Source: Syngnathus acus (Eukaryota; Chordata; Actinopteri; Syngnathiformes; Syngnathidae). From it: 64,000 bases of DNA. Below are positions 22,776 to 36,315 of this stretch, piece by piece. The position numbers were made by a program, and so were the translations under genes. Below the pieces are notes generated by a model. That model saw nothing but the letters and a program-made list of their open reading frames with translations, had not been told where the DNA came from and made no database searches. The stretch lies in NCBI RefSeq assembly GCF_901709675.1, contig NC_051092.1, forward strand, positions 5,522,491 to 5,586,490, in the 5' to 3' direction. The first letter of the stretch is position 1, and the number at the start of each line of letters is the position of its first letter.

Positions 22776-24879
22776 TAGAGCAAAAAAGTTGGACAACCTT
22801 CCGAGCTGAGCGAGGTCATACTAGCTGATACAGATTCCATGCTTTACTTACACTCTGCCACAAGAGTATATGCTGGCTGCTGTTGGTACCGGCGGTGCCC
22901 GATTGAATCACGAGTCTAGGTGCTCCAAATTCCGCTGCAGCTCAAAAAGTTCATCTGCTTGCTGACAAATAATCTTGTCAGGCCTATCTCCGCTTCTGCA
23001 TTGCTGAGTGAATCAACTAATATACAGTATGCTATGACTGAAGCAGGTTGAAAATGGATTTCAGTTGAAGCTAGACTGGACATATTAACATTGCATCAAT
23101 GTATATGTATTGATCATTCTGTGGGAAAGAGCCAAAACGTGAACTTCTTGTGGTAGATTTCTGCTTACTTAAGCATCCAACTATGTATATTATATATAAA
23201 CCTAAAAGTACCAGTAACCTGGCCTTCTCTGTTACTAATGGACTGTTTTACTGGTGAGATTATCACTTGACATTATACAGTTGGTAAACATGCAATTTTA
23301 GCTTTTAGGCCAGGGAAAGGGATTGTTCTGACTTGAACGCGATCCGATTCAAATCATCAATGTGAAACCGTCTTATCTTATATAACGGCACGCAAAATCC
23401 GACATGGCTCCTCACGCAGCGAGGCGTACTTTGTCTAAATGTGAATAATTAATACGGGAATAAGCAGTGCCAGTAGTGACAGCTCACCAAAACAACAACA
23501 TTCCATCTTATGCGTTATGACCTTGATAACTCGTTGCCTTCTTCTCAATTGGTAAGTGGAGAGTTGCATGTCAATATAATTCAGAAAAAAAAATAGTTTT
23601 GATACACTGCACAGTATTTACAGTTGCGATATAAATGAATTATGTATGCCAGTAAATGATTTTTCTCATTTTCAATACCAGACCAGTAGAGTGTTGAGTG
23701 AAGAAGACATAAAAGACAAATTGTATCTTATGCCCTTACATCTGTGCATTTTTGTTTTGTTTTTGAATATGAAAAGACAAATATTATTGCAAAATTGTCA
23801 ATGCCCATAAGAGCCGTCAAAGAAATCAAAACAAAAGTACGTCATCATCAGTAGGCATCTGCTTTACTTAATATTTTATATTCACTGTCAAAATGCTTTG
23901 TATTTGATGTACTGAAATCTGTGCAATTACTTTAAAAAGTTTATGGACTTAGATCGCTTCACAAATGCATTAGATCACCATCTAACGTTATGAAGTGCTC
24001 TTAAGATGAGAAACTGAACGCTTCAGAGAAGTCGGATAGCATTCGATCATTGAAACGAATTTTCAGTTCAGGAGTTCAAGAAAGTAATATTTATATATAG
24101 GATTAAAACAATCATTTTAAACTCCTTTAATTGTGAGCAGCTACTCTAACAACATTTGACTCGCAAAGTATGTATAGTGACAGACCGTTTTAGTTGGCAA
24201 CCCTGCATTAATTAAGCTTACATTGGGTGGTGGTCTAATAAATTTGTTTAGCTATCTAAACAGCAATCGACAGTTGTGTCTGCCTTGAGGGCCACTCAGT
24301 TTGATTTTGGAAAACCCCAAAAATGTGACCCTGTGAAGTGTACCGTTGGTATTACCTCATATTGTTTATGTTAAGAGTCATGGTTCTTAGTATATGTGAG
24401 TTACACAGACAATAGGGAAATGATTCCCATCGTCATCTTCTTCTGTGTTCTGCCAGTTGTCCGATGCTGGAACGATGGAAATGTGTTTGAATGTCCAGTG
24501 TAGCACTTTTGATCTTAAAGGACTGGAGAGAATTTCTTTTTTTTTTTTTTAAGTACTTCAGTGCTGAACTGGGACTCATTTGAGTAGTTTTGTTTTGTTT
24601 GTTTTTTCATTTTACTTGACTATTATCCTTCATTTTGTTTAACTTATGTATTATATTTGTAGTTCAGTGATTTGGAGATGCAATGGGATGCATCAGAATA
24701 TTGTCCATAAAACTAAAAAAACATTTGAGGTGTTTTCACATGAAAGTATGAATCAAGTATTATTATTTTGTTACATTCAACAGAATATCTGCTAGTTTTT
24801 GGTTTGTTTCACATTGCTTTTTACATCCTCATATACAGTAAGAAAGAGCTCTATGCCTTTACTTCACTTTGGGCATGTA

Positions 24880-24901
24880 TTGATTGATTGATTGATTGAT
24901 T
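24880..24901. repeat. (TGAT)n tract
   Basis: About five and a half copies of TGAT inside the inferred chka 3'UTR. Confidence 0.8.
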
Positions 24902-25462
24902 AAAATTATGAATGAAATGAGTGGCTGGTTAAAGCTTGCGTTTATCTGGCCAAGGTCCTGCAAACTAACAAGTGCCACAAACCTTGAACGTCATTAAGTC
25001 AAACTAATACAACATGCAATTAGTCTTCAATTGGACAAACTACAATGAGACCAAACAATTTACAAGCCTATAGAGGCAAACGTCTTAATTGCTTCACTGG
25101 TTCCTGTCGGTGTGTTTTAAATTTTAGACTGTATATAGCTTTGAGTCTTTTTTTTTTTTCTTTCAATCATGCTAAACATTTCTATGTTATGTAAAAAATA
25201 ATGATGATTATAATAATCTGTTATTGCTGCATCTACATGTTCATTCTGGGCTAACTTGCTCCAAGAGAAACAGAATTGAAGTAACACGTTCAGTTACAAT
25301 GTTCAATAACTGATTATTATTCTGGTTGATATACTGTACTTTAATTTGATGAAATTCAGTACAACACTATCGGTAATTAATCCTTAATGCAAAATTGAAA
25401 AATGAAGTTCAGTTACTGCATTATGGCAAGCATGAACCTCACTTGTATTTCTGCTTTGCACA

Positions 25463-25468
25463 AATAAA
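25463..25468 (+). terminator. chka: Candidate chka poly(A) signal
   Basis: AATAAA in the context GCACAAATAAAAAGAAATGC, followed by a G/T-rich stretch (GATGGCGGTGGCAG and TTTGGTTTTTGTC) of the kind bound by cleavage-stimulation factor. Confidence 0.5.
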
Positions 25469-25489
25469 AAGAAATGCTAAAACTATGAT

Positions 25490-28430
25490 GGCGGTGGCAG
25501 TATTTGATTTGGTTTTTGTCCTTTGGGTGAGCTAAATAATCAAATTCAAACAATGCGCTTGCCCTGGTAAAAGCATTCACTTGCAAGTACAGTTTCTCTT
25601 CTACTGCTTTACAACTACTGTTATAATAAACTTAGCAACAAAGGGAAAGGCAACTTTTTTTTTTTTATATATATCTGGTGTATGAGATCATGTTACAGTG
25701 TGAAGGTCATGTTTACTTAATGTGTGGACACATGTCAAGGGTTGGGTACATGGACCTTCGGTAAGTGTTGTCAGTTATAAAAACCAAAAATAGAATAATT
25801 GTGCCACTGATTAATTTATTGTGTGCAGATTGCTACAGATATGTGTATCATGGTCAAAGTTTACTACAACATGTTTTGAACTCACAACCCAACACAGGAC
25901 AAAAATGAAGTCATTGAGGGCCTACTTTGGCTTTTTGACAACGAATTTGAAAGAAATCCGATTGGCTAAAGAAACAATCATTCTGAACACCCTGGGCAGA
26001 TTATATTGACATAGGCAGAAATTTAATATGCCAAAAAAAAAAATCATAACCTGGAGGAGAAACACTAAAATAAAAAATTGAACTGTTGGGATTAAATTAG
26101 TACCATTTGAATGTTGGCAAATTAAATTGCATTTAGGTTGTAAATGTAGCTTCAGCAGAAAAGGCCTAACTGGCCCCGACCTTCCACCACTGAGTGTTTT
26201 AACTTGAAAGGAATGCAAAAGCCAGAGAAAACAAAAAATGGGGGAAGGGATGAAGGCCACCGACCAGCACTTAGAGGGCCCAATTCTTTTAACCATCTTG
26301 AAGTGCAGCCACAAGCAAACAAAGAAAACTGAGTGGTTATATTATTCGCAACAAATATGGCAATCTGCATGTATATGACGAGCAGAGTTGACTGCCAAAC
26401 TGCGTCCCAAAATATGAATTGGCATTTTTGGCCTTCTTGACATGTAGTTTAAGCAAGGAATGGTTTGGCATGTAACATCTGCTGACACACAGACAAACAG
26501 AGGGCAAGAATGCAGCGTAGAGGAATGTTATCACGGACAAAGAGGTCTGCGAGGTTAAATAGTTGAAATGATCAGCTGGGGCGTTTGTCCAGACACGTTG
26601 CTTGTTTACATCCGTGAGTCCTCTGTCCTGTCTACAGCTGTACAAGATGTAGCCAGGGCAATAGTACAACTGACCACCGCGCAAGGATTTAAGATGACGG
26701 CAATTATTGATCGCTGCATTATAGTGAGTTATGTGCTGTCCTGTTGCTATGACGACACATCATTTGCCAGCTCATGTGGTGGAGAGTTCATCTATTTGGG
26801 AGCCTGTATTTTGTGTATGAATTAAATGAGTGAAAAATATATTTGGTATTAGAGCGCTTTACTGATCTCACATTTCATTACCAAAGTAGCTCAATTTGCT
26901 TCACATAAGTGAAAATTCAACATTAAAAGGCATTTACAAACAAAATAAGACATTTAAAGCAAAGGGAAAAAAATAACACACACAAACAGACAAAATCTAA
27001 AAGCAAAGACATTAAAAGTACTTTTCTAAAATTACGCAAGACTTTGTAACCTGGATTGAAAAGTTTTTATACTTGAGGCTGACTTCAGTTCTGTTGGCAG
27101 CTTACTCTAACCTCTAAAAATGCTGATTCACCATTTTTGCTTTGAACTCCGGGCTCCACTAATTGATCCAAGTCTTCAGAAGTTCCCGAGTCGGTTCATA
27201 TTTACTTAGCACCGTTGTAATGTATTCAAGACCTAAGCCATTCGACCAATTATAGACCATCCATCCGTTTTCTGAACCGCTTAGTCCCCACGGGGGTCGC
27301 GGGTGTGCTGGAGCCTATCCCAGCCGTCATCGGGCAGTAGGCGGGGGACACCCTGAACCGGTTGCCAGCCAATCGCAGGGCACAGAGACAAACAACCATT
27401 CGCACTCAAGGACAATTTGGAATGCTCAATCGGCCTACCAAGCATGTTTTTGGGATGTGGGAGGAAACCGGAGTGCCCGGAGAAAACCCACGCGGGCCCG
27501 GGGAGAACATGCAAACTCCACACAGGGAGGGCCGGAGGTGGAATCGAACCTGCACCCTCCTAACTGTGAGGCGGACGTGCTACCCAGTGCTCCACCGAGC
27601 CGCCCTTTACGAATACAATTCCAGAGTATTATAATTGAGAAAGTAGCGCTACCTAGTGGGTGACTGTCTGATGGCAATTTGAGGTAAGACTGCTGTCACG
27701 TTCCCAGACATGGGAATCAGTACCGAAGTAGTAACAGAACTATGCCACCTAGCGGTTGATCAACTTTTGATGTCCCTCAACAAGAACTTCTGATGGAAAG
27801 ACCAAAACGTTCGTTTTTTTTTGTGTGTAAATCAACATATCGGACAGTATCATGTGTAAAATATATGATTTATACTGTAATAATATCCTAATCCTATTTT
27901 AATAGAACAGGCATCACAGTGTAATAGTGAATAGCAGCCAAGCCTCACGGTCGAGATGTTCTTGATTTTAATTCGGGCTCAGGCTGTCCTATGTGGCGTT
28001 TTTTTATGTTCTCCACATACATGTTTTGTGGGCTTCCTTCCATGCATATTTAATCAATTTACTATTTTTACAGATTATTCATTTAAATGAGACAAATCCA
28101 GTCACCAAGCATATAGTCCAGGAGGATAATCACTACAGAAAATTGAGAGATGCATGTACAATTAATTCTAGATAGTCTCCCTTGTCATTAAAATAAGTGG
28201 CAAGTATATATTCTATAAAGAATGTTGCCATGTTACGTATTACTATAAGAAAAGTGCTGAACCTATTTAAGGTGCAAATACTACACGTTTAGAGCCTCTT
28301 TGAGTCCTTTTTGGCCTTGTCACTGATGAGTCCTCATCAAACCTACATGACATGAAACAGCGTCTTTCTTTTTAATGCGGCCGACGCAAAGAAAAGAACA
28401 CTGGCAACGACAGACAGCTAAAAGAGCTGC
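25490..28430. other. Convergent intergenic region between chka and cetp
   Basis: The two genes are transcribed toward each other here. The segment contains a complete SINE (27257-27605) and otherwise A+T-rich sequence in which I recognise no exon. Small open frames near 25900-26800 show no homology I know. Confidence 0.5.
27257..27605 (-). mobile_element. tRNA-headed SINE, essentially complete
   Basis: On the minus strand it starts GGCGGCTCGGTGGAGCACTG with a box A-like stretch, carries a canonical box B (GGTTCGATTCC) and ends in GGATGGATGG. The body (CCCACATCCCAAAAACATGC, GGGATAGGCTCCAGCACACC) is the fish SINE/LINE-tail sequence seen in many teleosts. Length about 349 bp. Box A plus box B indicate an RNA polymerase III promoter inherited from a tRNA. 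Fragments of the family occur at 11678, 36816, 48207 and 60300. Confidence 0.75.
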
Positions 28431-28435
28431 AGCAG

Positions 28436-28441
28436 TTTATT
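28436..28441 (-). terminator. cetp: Candidate cetp poly(A) signal
   Basis: AATAAA on the minus strand, 480 nt beyond the cetp stop codon at 28921. A second AATAAA occurs inside the last codons of cetp itself (28927-28932), which could in principle truncate the 3'UTR. Confidence 0.35.
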
Positions 28442-28920
28442 ACAGACATAAAAGCAGTCAAGCCTTCTTGGAAATGATCAGTGTCCTTTCTTGTGTATGG
28501 TCTTGGTGTTTTCTGACCAGTCCAGTGAAATTTGTTATAACACTAATTGAAAGATTAAAGATGAAATGCAAAGTTCAATACGTTAAAGTAAAGTAATGCA
28601 GTATTCAATCTTTTTAGGTAAAGCATGTTCCATCAAAATGGTGGCAATATTGTCAAAGTGATCCAAACATGCGCACATCCATCTTTGGGTCAGTGTGAAT
28701 TTAGTTCATTTCAAAACTTTGATCTCCTTGAGACTGCTTACATTGCTCGACTAATATATATATATTTTTTAACTTTTTTATAATCACATAGTCACACAAA
28801 AACAAGCAATAGGCTACTGCATAATCATTTTCAGCCTTCCCAGTGAAATGGGGGTGAGTATATCAATTACAGCCTTGCTAGTGAAATGGGCTGAGTGAAA
28901 AGGTGCCAAAACTTTTGTCA

Positions 28921-31900
28921 TCATAATGGAGCCTTTATTGTTGAAGACTGCCTGCTGAGGAAGTCAACGAGGAGATGATGAGGAAAACCAAAGTCCATCT
29001 GTACAATCACAAATCCCTGAGCAAAAGGGAATAAGACTTAGTTTAAGAAATGGGCAGATGACAATATGTGTGTCACACTTACATCCCGAGGAAGCACTTC
29101 CGGGTTGTAGATGTCAAACAAGTATACTCCCTGTTTGTCCAACAGCCTGGTTATTTCCGTTTCAAGCACTAGAACAGCAAACAGAAATAAAGATCAATCC
29201 CAAAGAACAACAACATATTTCTTTCATGCGCTTCACGTTTTGGATTTACGTTTTCTAATCCTGTTATTTTGAAATATTTTCTTTTTTCACACAATGATGG
29301 TGCAGTGCATCCACATAGAAAAGTACCGTAAATTTCGGACTATAAGCCGCGACTTATTTCTCAAATTTTGAAACCTGCGGCTTATATAGGATTTTTTCCC
29401 AGTCACGTCTACTCTGGAGCTATACGTGTAGCTCGCTAGTTTAATGTAACTTAGCGAATTTCAGCTGGTGCGGTCTATCGTCCGGTGCGGTTTATAGTCC
29501 GAAAATTACGGTATATGTAAGTGTGGCAGGATATAATTGGGGTCGTCTTGATATTATCGATACTAAAAGACATTATCATTCGATAGTTATGATCTTACCG
29601 GATAACACTTTGGGGATGCCTATCTTCATCACAGCTTCTTGTAGTAAATCCAGTTGTTCTTCATTGACCTGAACAGACGAATCAGTAAATCAAGTGTTTG
29701 TTAAACGCGTGATTGTCCATAATAATCAGAATGTAAATCTTTTGTTCTTCAAGAGAATATTTTTCAGGCGTTTTTTGCAAATTGACATGTATTTCTTGTT
29801 TTCAGCATTATATTCATGAGTACCAGGCATTTGAAATGTACAAGAAACTGAAAAACAAATTGATTTTTTTTTTCTTGACTGTATGTGTCAAAGCCAAAAG
29901 CAGAGCCGCAGTGTTTGCACTGATGAGTGCTTATCAGTGTTTGCTTCTGATAGCTGGAACTAACTCCAACATTCAACCGAGTTGTCGGTAAGCGGTGAGT
30001 GCATTTGTGCTTAGCCAAGTGTCTACTGCAAGCATAGATAGACAGATCCGGCCACTAATTAATGAGTATACTTTGTCATCTTGGTGATGAAGTGATGCCT
30101 CCACCACGAATGACAATCCGATAATACAAAATGCTTTCAAGCAGACTGTTAGGAGTGAATGTGGTGTAATTTTGCTTTATCATTTGTTTACTTTGACTAA
30201 AGAATGCCAGAGACCTTTTCTAAGACTCATGCAAACACTTACCAGAGGATATTGGTATAAACGAGCATGTTGTACATCAACCCTGGAAGATGAAATCGTT
30301 TGTCAATGGCATCAATAATGAAAACTTTGGTTTTCTTAAGAGACTTAGTAAGCCAACCTGAGTTCATCTTTAAACAATAGAAATGCATGATCAATTACAA
30401 ACACAATACACAATTTCGAATTGTTTTTATGCACAGCAACAAGACAGTGACTAATAAAAAGTTTGCCGTTAGCTTCTTTAACACTACAGAGGTGAATATG
30501 TAGTCACACCTGATAAATTACGAGAAATCCAGTGCATCCCACAATTAGAATGTATCAAACAGTAGTCTGGTAATAATTCAAATGGATGAGAAAGGTCTTA
30601 CTGTGAAGATTTGCTGTGCAGTACGACGTGTTTGTTGACATAAGAAATTGTGACATCAGTGGTGATGAACTGCACAAAAACAAACAACAGAAACATGACA
30701 AACACGTAAATATTATTTTTTTTTTTAAATCACATGACACTCTCCATGGCCATGTCACTGGTGTAATGGGTGATTTTATCTTCTTTTAACGCCTTGCATT
30801 CTAAAATTCCTGCTGCCAGTGAGTTCCATTTTTCTGAGCTGTTTTATCTCCTTTATTTAAAGCACAACTTCATGCATTTATTTTCCAAAACAGGTACGTA
30901 CTTCATTAAATTTGCAGATGAGTTAGATCATGGGCCATTTTGGGACTTTTTTGATTGTTACAGATACGTCACCCTACTTTTCACTACAGAGTCAGGTTGG
31001 GACAACTACACATATCTCAGATGGGACTTATGGGCTGATGTTTTGCACTCTAGCCACAACAGAGAATAAACTGTTTTCGTTTGTTTTTAATGTCAATAAC
31101 AAAATGCTATTCATACTGCTTTTAATAAAAGTGTTTAATTTTTCATGTGTTTTTTGTGTTTAAGTGTTTTATCTCTTGGTTTGGAAATGCCACTGAGTCA
31201 CTGAAAAAAGACAAACCCTTTTTTTGTGATTGGGCCTATCTGAATTAAGTGCTCGCTGAGCCTGCAGATATGATTGTATCTTAGAATATTAGGCATTATT
31301 CAAATCTCACCCTCTCTTTAAAAGTGTACCACATGATCGGGTAAACTCCCTAGCAAACTCTATACAAAGCAGCTGTCGAGACGCTGAAAATTTAAAGATG
31401 AATATCCGAAATGTGGGAAATGCTTTTATAGTACTGTTTATGTGCAAATACTGTCGGTGAAAAAACGTGTTATTCTGATTTTAGCGTACTTTGGACTGTT
31501 TCAATCCAGTTTTGGCAAAGTCTTACTGTCTTAAAGGAGAGAATTTCTTGACTTTCACACCAGAGTTGACCAGAGACCACAGCCCAGACAGATGTTCCAA
31601 ATAAGGTGGAGGTGTTTACGAAGGGTGCAGATGAACTCCACACTCGTAATTCTGGGTGACTTGTTTCTACAAGACACTTGACACACAAACACGTGGCAAT
31701 GCAATATGAAAATATCTCCAGATAAAAATTCATATGAATGAGCAATGCAACAATATTACCTTTCTAAAAAAAACAGGCATGGTTGTAGAGACGTTTGTCT
31801 TGAAAAGTTCCTGAAATCATAAGAGTTCTGAACGTTATTTGACACATCGGATTTCTGGTAAGTATTGTTTTAGTAACATCATGGTGGATGTGAGTATTAA

Positions 31901-34900
31901 TCTGAAGTGTTACAATCAACTCTGCTCCAGTGATGTTAAGCCGGAAGCGATCATCTTGGTGGCCAGCAGTTAACAAGGGGTTCATGACCTGGTCTAGGAG
32001 TAACAAGACATTTTAGCAGTAAACTTGCCGAAACAATCTCAAACACAATGTTAAGGAAGTGTCATGTCTCGTCCCCAGCCGTTCCACTATGTGTTTGTTG
32101 TCATGGTTTCTGTCTGTGTGCTCGCCCCTCCCCTCCTGTGTGCCCATGATTAGTTTGCTTATTCTCACCTGTCTCTTGTTACCTGTCGTGTATATAAGTC
32201 CTGTCTGCCCCTCACGACCTTTCGGGTCATTGTGTGTGTGTTGTCGTTCTCTTCATGTCTTTTTGTTGCACATCTTTGTCGGTCAGTCCTGTTGTTGGTT
32301 TTGTTTGTTAAGTCATGTCAGTTCGCTGACTCTGTTAGTTTGTGTTCTCCAGGAAACCCTGGTCCAAGCTGCATTTGGTCGCCCTGCTCCATCCGATCCG
32401 TGACAGGAAGAAGTGCGGTGAGTGTATAAATTGTTGAGTGATGCAGTCTGATAATGATTTACAGTACATCCACCATTTACATAATCCAGCAATACCAGCT
32501 AAAACATGTCGTGAAATATTTGGTCATATTTCTTCGAGGTATGCACCGAGTATTTTATTGTATCATTGTAGTGAAATGCTGACCTGAGATCCAAAAGTAG
32601 AGCATCCTGTTTTCAGTCAGCTGACTGGGCTTGAAAGCGGAATTGATAATGACAGCAGAAGAATTGTTGTAGTTTGTGAACCCCTTGAAAATAAGTTTAA
32701 AAAAACAAAGGGGAAAACCATTGTCATTGTACGTGACAACATGAGTATGATAATTTATTACAGTAAATAAGTTATTGAAAGATGAATGCGTGTGTTTTTA
32801 ATTCTAAATATGTTGTTTTTTAAGGTTCTCAGTTAACCCACCTGGTCATATATGTATATGTCTGGATATAGTTTACCTTGTGGTATGATTCTATATAATT
32901 TGCAGTAATGGTGGGAGCAGTGGTCACACCAATATCTACAGTGATATCTCCGTCACTGAGGACCTTCTCTGAAAACACATTAAGACACTACAATGATCTA
33001 GTGCTTCCAAGTTAACAAGCAACTAACGTACAGTGAAGCATGATGGAGCTAAATTAAGGCTGGGAGATGTGTGGTGTATAAAATGAACAGTTTTAGCTGG
33101 GTACCAACATAAGTGAAGACAGCAAGATTCCTAATTGGCTATCACTCTTTCATGTCATGAAAAATGTTATTGCAGGATATAGTACAAAGGGATTTACTTT
33201 AAGAGGTACTGTATAAGTGAACCCACCTGCCCTCTCCTGGATGAAGTCGGCTAATATGTTTGCTACCTTGTTGATCTCCTTACAAATCTACATAAAAAGA
33301 AAATCCAAACAATAATCCAGCCATGTTTTTGATGATCATAGTAGCAATAAGAGATGACTTACCTGTCCCTTGACGACTAGCTTGACTGTGAATGTGATGA
33401 AGTCAGTGAAGAGCTTCTTGAGCCAGTTTGGTCTGACAACACACACGCGATGTGAAAAAGTGTCTTTAGCTGACAGCGATTAGTTGATTTAAAAAGTGTG
33501 AATAACCCACTTTCGCTCTCCCTGCAGGTGCAAACGCAGCTTGTCAAAGTTCAAGTAACAAGATGATGTGTCTGCTGCTACCTTCCCATTACCACAGTCT
33601 GAGAGAAGTCAAATAATGAATAAAAATAAATCACATAATGCAATGCAATACACCTTCATTTGTATAGCACTTAGATAAATCATAATAGATGAATACTTAC
33701 AAAGTTTGGGGTTGATTCCGAGGTCAATCTGTGACTCAATCTCAAAATTAATTGATTGAGCACCCTTGACTCTGGATGACATGAAAAACAAATGCATTTA
33801 TATTTGCTCTTAACAATGTTATTAGTTGCACTCATTTTAGTAGGGAAGTAAGTGCCTCATCAATTTGTGAATGTTTGCTCAATTTCTTCCTAAGGTTTTA
33901 AATAGTGGCATCAGTTCAACGCATTATCAACACGATTAATCCAACCCCCTTTTAATGCTATTCATTTTTTTGAATTGCGCCATTAAGGCTCATTTTGGCC
34001 TAATAACATTTCTACTCTTCATGTACTATTGACACAGTAAAACTATGAGCTCACAGAATCTTCTGAAAACCTCAAGCACGCCACACTGGTGACACTAGTC
34101 TAGGCAGGTTAAGCAGAGATTTTATCTGTTTTTAGAAAGAACCCTAACCACCACCCCCCCCGCCCCAACCAATGATATTAATTGGGGAAGAGTCAAACAT
34201 GGCTCTCGAGAATGGGTTTGAGCAGTGAATGGGGAGGGAACAGGCGAAGGGACACACAAACTCACACCCAGGGACAGTAATCAACACACACACCACACTC
34301 TTGCTCCTAAGACGCGAGGAATTTAATTGTCCAGATGCACTCACAACCAATTGTCATATCCGTAACGCAGGGTCCCTATGAAGACTGCAGATACGTTGCT
34401 TATCTTCATGGCGATACCTTCACCTGGAAGAAGCTCAAAGGAGCTCTGACCGATCGTCAGGTTGTGAATCTCCATACTGGAGGAAGACGTGGAAACGTTA
34501 AACGATTTGACGGCATTTTGTTTTCCAACTGTTGTGATGCATTTACTCACTTTTCAAGGCCGTACGAGAGGTTTCCCATGAGGGGCAAGGTCTTCTCTCC
34601 TTTAACACCTGGATATCTTGCATGCTGGAATGCTGCCTCTATCACTTTAGTGGTTTTCTCATTCACTGTTAAAAATGAGATAAGTGTAGTCACAAACAGA
34701 ATCACATCACACGAGACCACAGAGTGTTCCCCCCCCCCCCCCCCCACACACACACAAATCATCAATACTATTAGTCAGTCCCTGTGTAGGTATTTTCGAA
34801 ACTATTAACGGAATACAAAGTATTGAAGATAGCTTGTTCTCTCTGCTGATGCAGTGTTAATGGCTCAACAAATAAATGTTTTTTTAGTTTGCTGAAAAGT

Positions 34901-35592
34901 GATAGCTTTTGAAGAATGACCTTTCCTGTCAGGTAATTAACAGACAGAAACCTTTCCGCTAGAACAACAAATACAATAACTATTTTAGAGGGGATCGATA
35001 AAACTATACCTGGTATGTAATTTTGTTTCTCCTGTATTTTTATACAACAAAAGGGGAGAAGAACAATCTCAAAAGCATCTCAAAAATGATCATTACATTT
35101 TATATAGTAAATTCACCATGCACTTTTCAAGCAATTTGAAAGATCTGAGGCATTGGTGGATTTAGGTTCAATTCCAGTTTCATTTTTGCTTCAAAAATGA
35201 ATTGATCATTGGAGTCAATGAATAACTAACAAAACATTAGCTTCTCGTGTGACACAAGAGCATGTAGACTGCACACAGAAAGGCTAGAGCCAAGGTCGAA
35301 CACGTGGAGGAGCTGACCATGACAAATGACAAACCAAAATATTATGTTTGCGAGGCACAATTCCTCGTGTCATCCATACTAAGTCAAGGAAAACAAGTGT
35401 TCACATTAAAAAGCATGCAACGCTTGTACAGGCTGGTAGGTACTCACACACAACAGCGGCAGGGTATGTGAGACGGCACACAGCTCCAGTGAATCTGTGA
35501 GCTGAGGCAGTATCCTGCAAGCATCCATGAGATAATCCATACGCCGATGACAGGAGTAGAACGAGTAACGGTGGAGAAATACCACGAGTCAT
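28921..35592 (-). CDS. cetp: Cholesteryl ester transfer protein
   Basis: Secreted plasma protein of the LBP/BPI/CETP family that exchanges cholesteryl esters and triglycerides between lipoproteins. Seventeen coding exons join in phase: 35448-35592, 34551-34665, 34345-34476, 33701-33771, 33511-33598, 33363-33432, 33227-33287, 32877-32968, 32584-32683, 31914-31993, 31760-31810, 31527-31715, 30602-30669, 30243-30282, 29599-29668, 29083-29168, 28921-29016; 517 aa against 493 in human. A signal peptide ([17 protein letters not shown]) precedes the mature chain. Segments matching human CETP include [77 protein letters not shown] and [15 protein letters not shown]. The C-terminal amphipathic helix region [14 protein letters not shown], which in human CETP contributes to lipid binding, is followed by a tail about seven residues longer than human. 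The start of the 63-codon exon 31527-31715 is the least certain boundary. Human exon 9 is split here into two exons. Confidence 0.94.
29324..29513. mobile_element. TACCGT-type MITE (190 bp)
   Basis: Inverted ends TACCGTAAATTTCGGACTAT... and ...TATAGTCCGAAAATTACGGTA, with GC-GGTTT/GCGGCTTAT motifs repeated inside. The outermost TA may be the target duplication. Non-coding, in the cetp intron between exons 15 and 16. Confidence 0.75.
32060..32405 (+). mobile_element. Solo LTR (346 bp), copy 2
   Basis: Same family as 550-893: TGTCA...TGACA ends, with an exact 5-bp duplication GGAAG (32055-32059 and 32406-32410). The TATA box is kept (near 32191), but the AATAAA of copy 1 is changed to CAGGAAA here. 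It sits in the cetp intron between exons 9 and 10, antisense to cetp. Confidence 0.85.
34729..34757. repeat. Poly-C tract followed by (CA)n
   Basis: About seventeen C then about six CA units, in cetp intron 1 near the exon 2 acceptor. A similar C-run plus CA arrangement occurs at 36277-36315. Confidence 0.9.
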
Positions 35593-35937
35593 TTTGCAAG
35601 CAAACACACTCTTGAACTCTGTGATGACTGAGTTTTGGTTGGACAGTTCAGGCTCACTTTCACAGCGAGGCTCTTTTGCCACTGGAGCTCGTGACTTGTG
35701 GTGAAGCTGCTACAGTTTCCAACTTGTCGTGTCTTCTTGTCTTTGGTATCACTCAAAAAATCCTACAGATGTTGAACTCTCTCCCCTGAAAGGAAGATAG
35801 AAAATGCAAAATGTATAGATGGTACTGTGCAAAGGTTTTTGGCCACTGCTAACTTTGGCCTTTTACAGAAGCCTTTGAAACAGTCATTATGACTTGTAAA
35901 ACATGAATTAATAGGACATAGCAGGTTTACACAAATC

Positions 35938-36270
35938 CATCCATCCATCTTCTACCGCTTATCTAGTCACGTAGGCAGCGGTTTCAGCAGGGAAGCCCAA
36001 AGTATCCCCCCTCCCCCCTAGCAAGTTCTTCCAGCTCTACTGGAGGGATCTCATTCCCAGGCCAGCCTGGAGACATAGTCTCTCGAGCATGTCCTGGGTC
36101 ATATTTCTGGCAGAACATGCCCTGAACACCTCACCAAGGAGACATCCAGGAGGCATTCTAGTCAGATGCCCGAGCCACCTCATCTGGCTCCTCACAACAT
36201 GGAAGAGTAGCGGCTCGACTCTGAGCCCCTTCTGGATGACAGAGCTTCTCTCTCTGCCTGTCCATCTCCC
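35938..36270 (-). mobile_element. LINE ORF2 3'-end fragment
   Basis: Translated on the minus strand it gives LRVEPLLFHVVRSQMRWLGH then LTRMPPGCLLGEVFRACSAR. This is the endonuclease/RT protein C-terminal region typical of abundant fish LINEs (RSQLRWxGHxxRMPPxRLPxEVFxAC). It ends in a CCATCCATCC stretch on the plus strand. Decayed and truncated. Confidence 0.7.
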
Positions 36271-36276
36271 ACTCCA

Positions 36277-36315
36277 CCCCCCCCCCCCCCACACACACAC
36301 ATACACACACACACG
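36277..36315. repeat. Poly-C tract followed by (CA)n
   Basis: About thirteen C followed by CA dinucleotides, directly beside the LINE fragment in the cetp-herpud1 spacer. Confidence 0.9.

Larger units (their letters stand above)
22776..25485 (+). other. chka: chka 3' untranslated region
   Basis: From the stop codon to just beyond an AATAAA at 25463-25468 there is no competing gene, and the sequence is A+T rich with several runs of T. I infer one long 3'UTR of about 2.7 kb. Earlier polyadenylation is possible, and the end is not proven. Confidence 0.5.

Noticed and set aside
31761-31913. Continuation of cetp exon 10 as one open frame through 31761
   Set aside because: The frame stays open, but the residues stop resembling CETP after GAELI. 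Using the GTAACA donor and the separate 51-nt exon restores alignment and matches the human exon size exactly.
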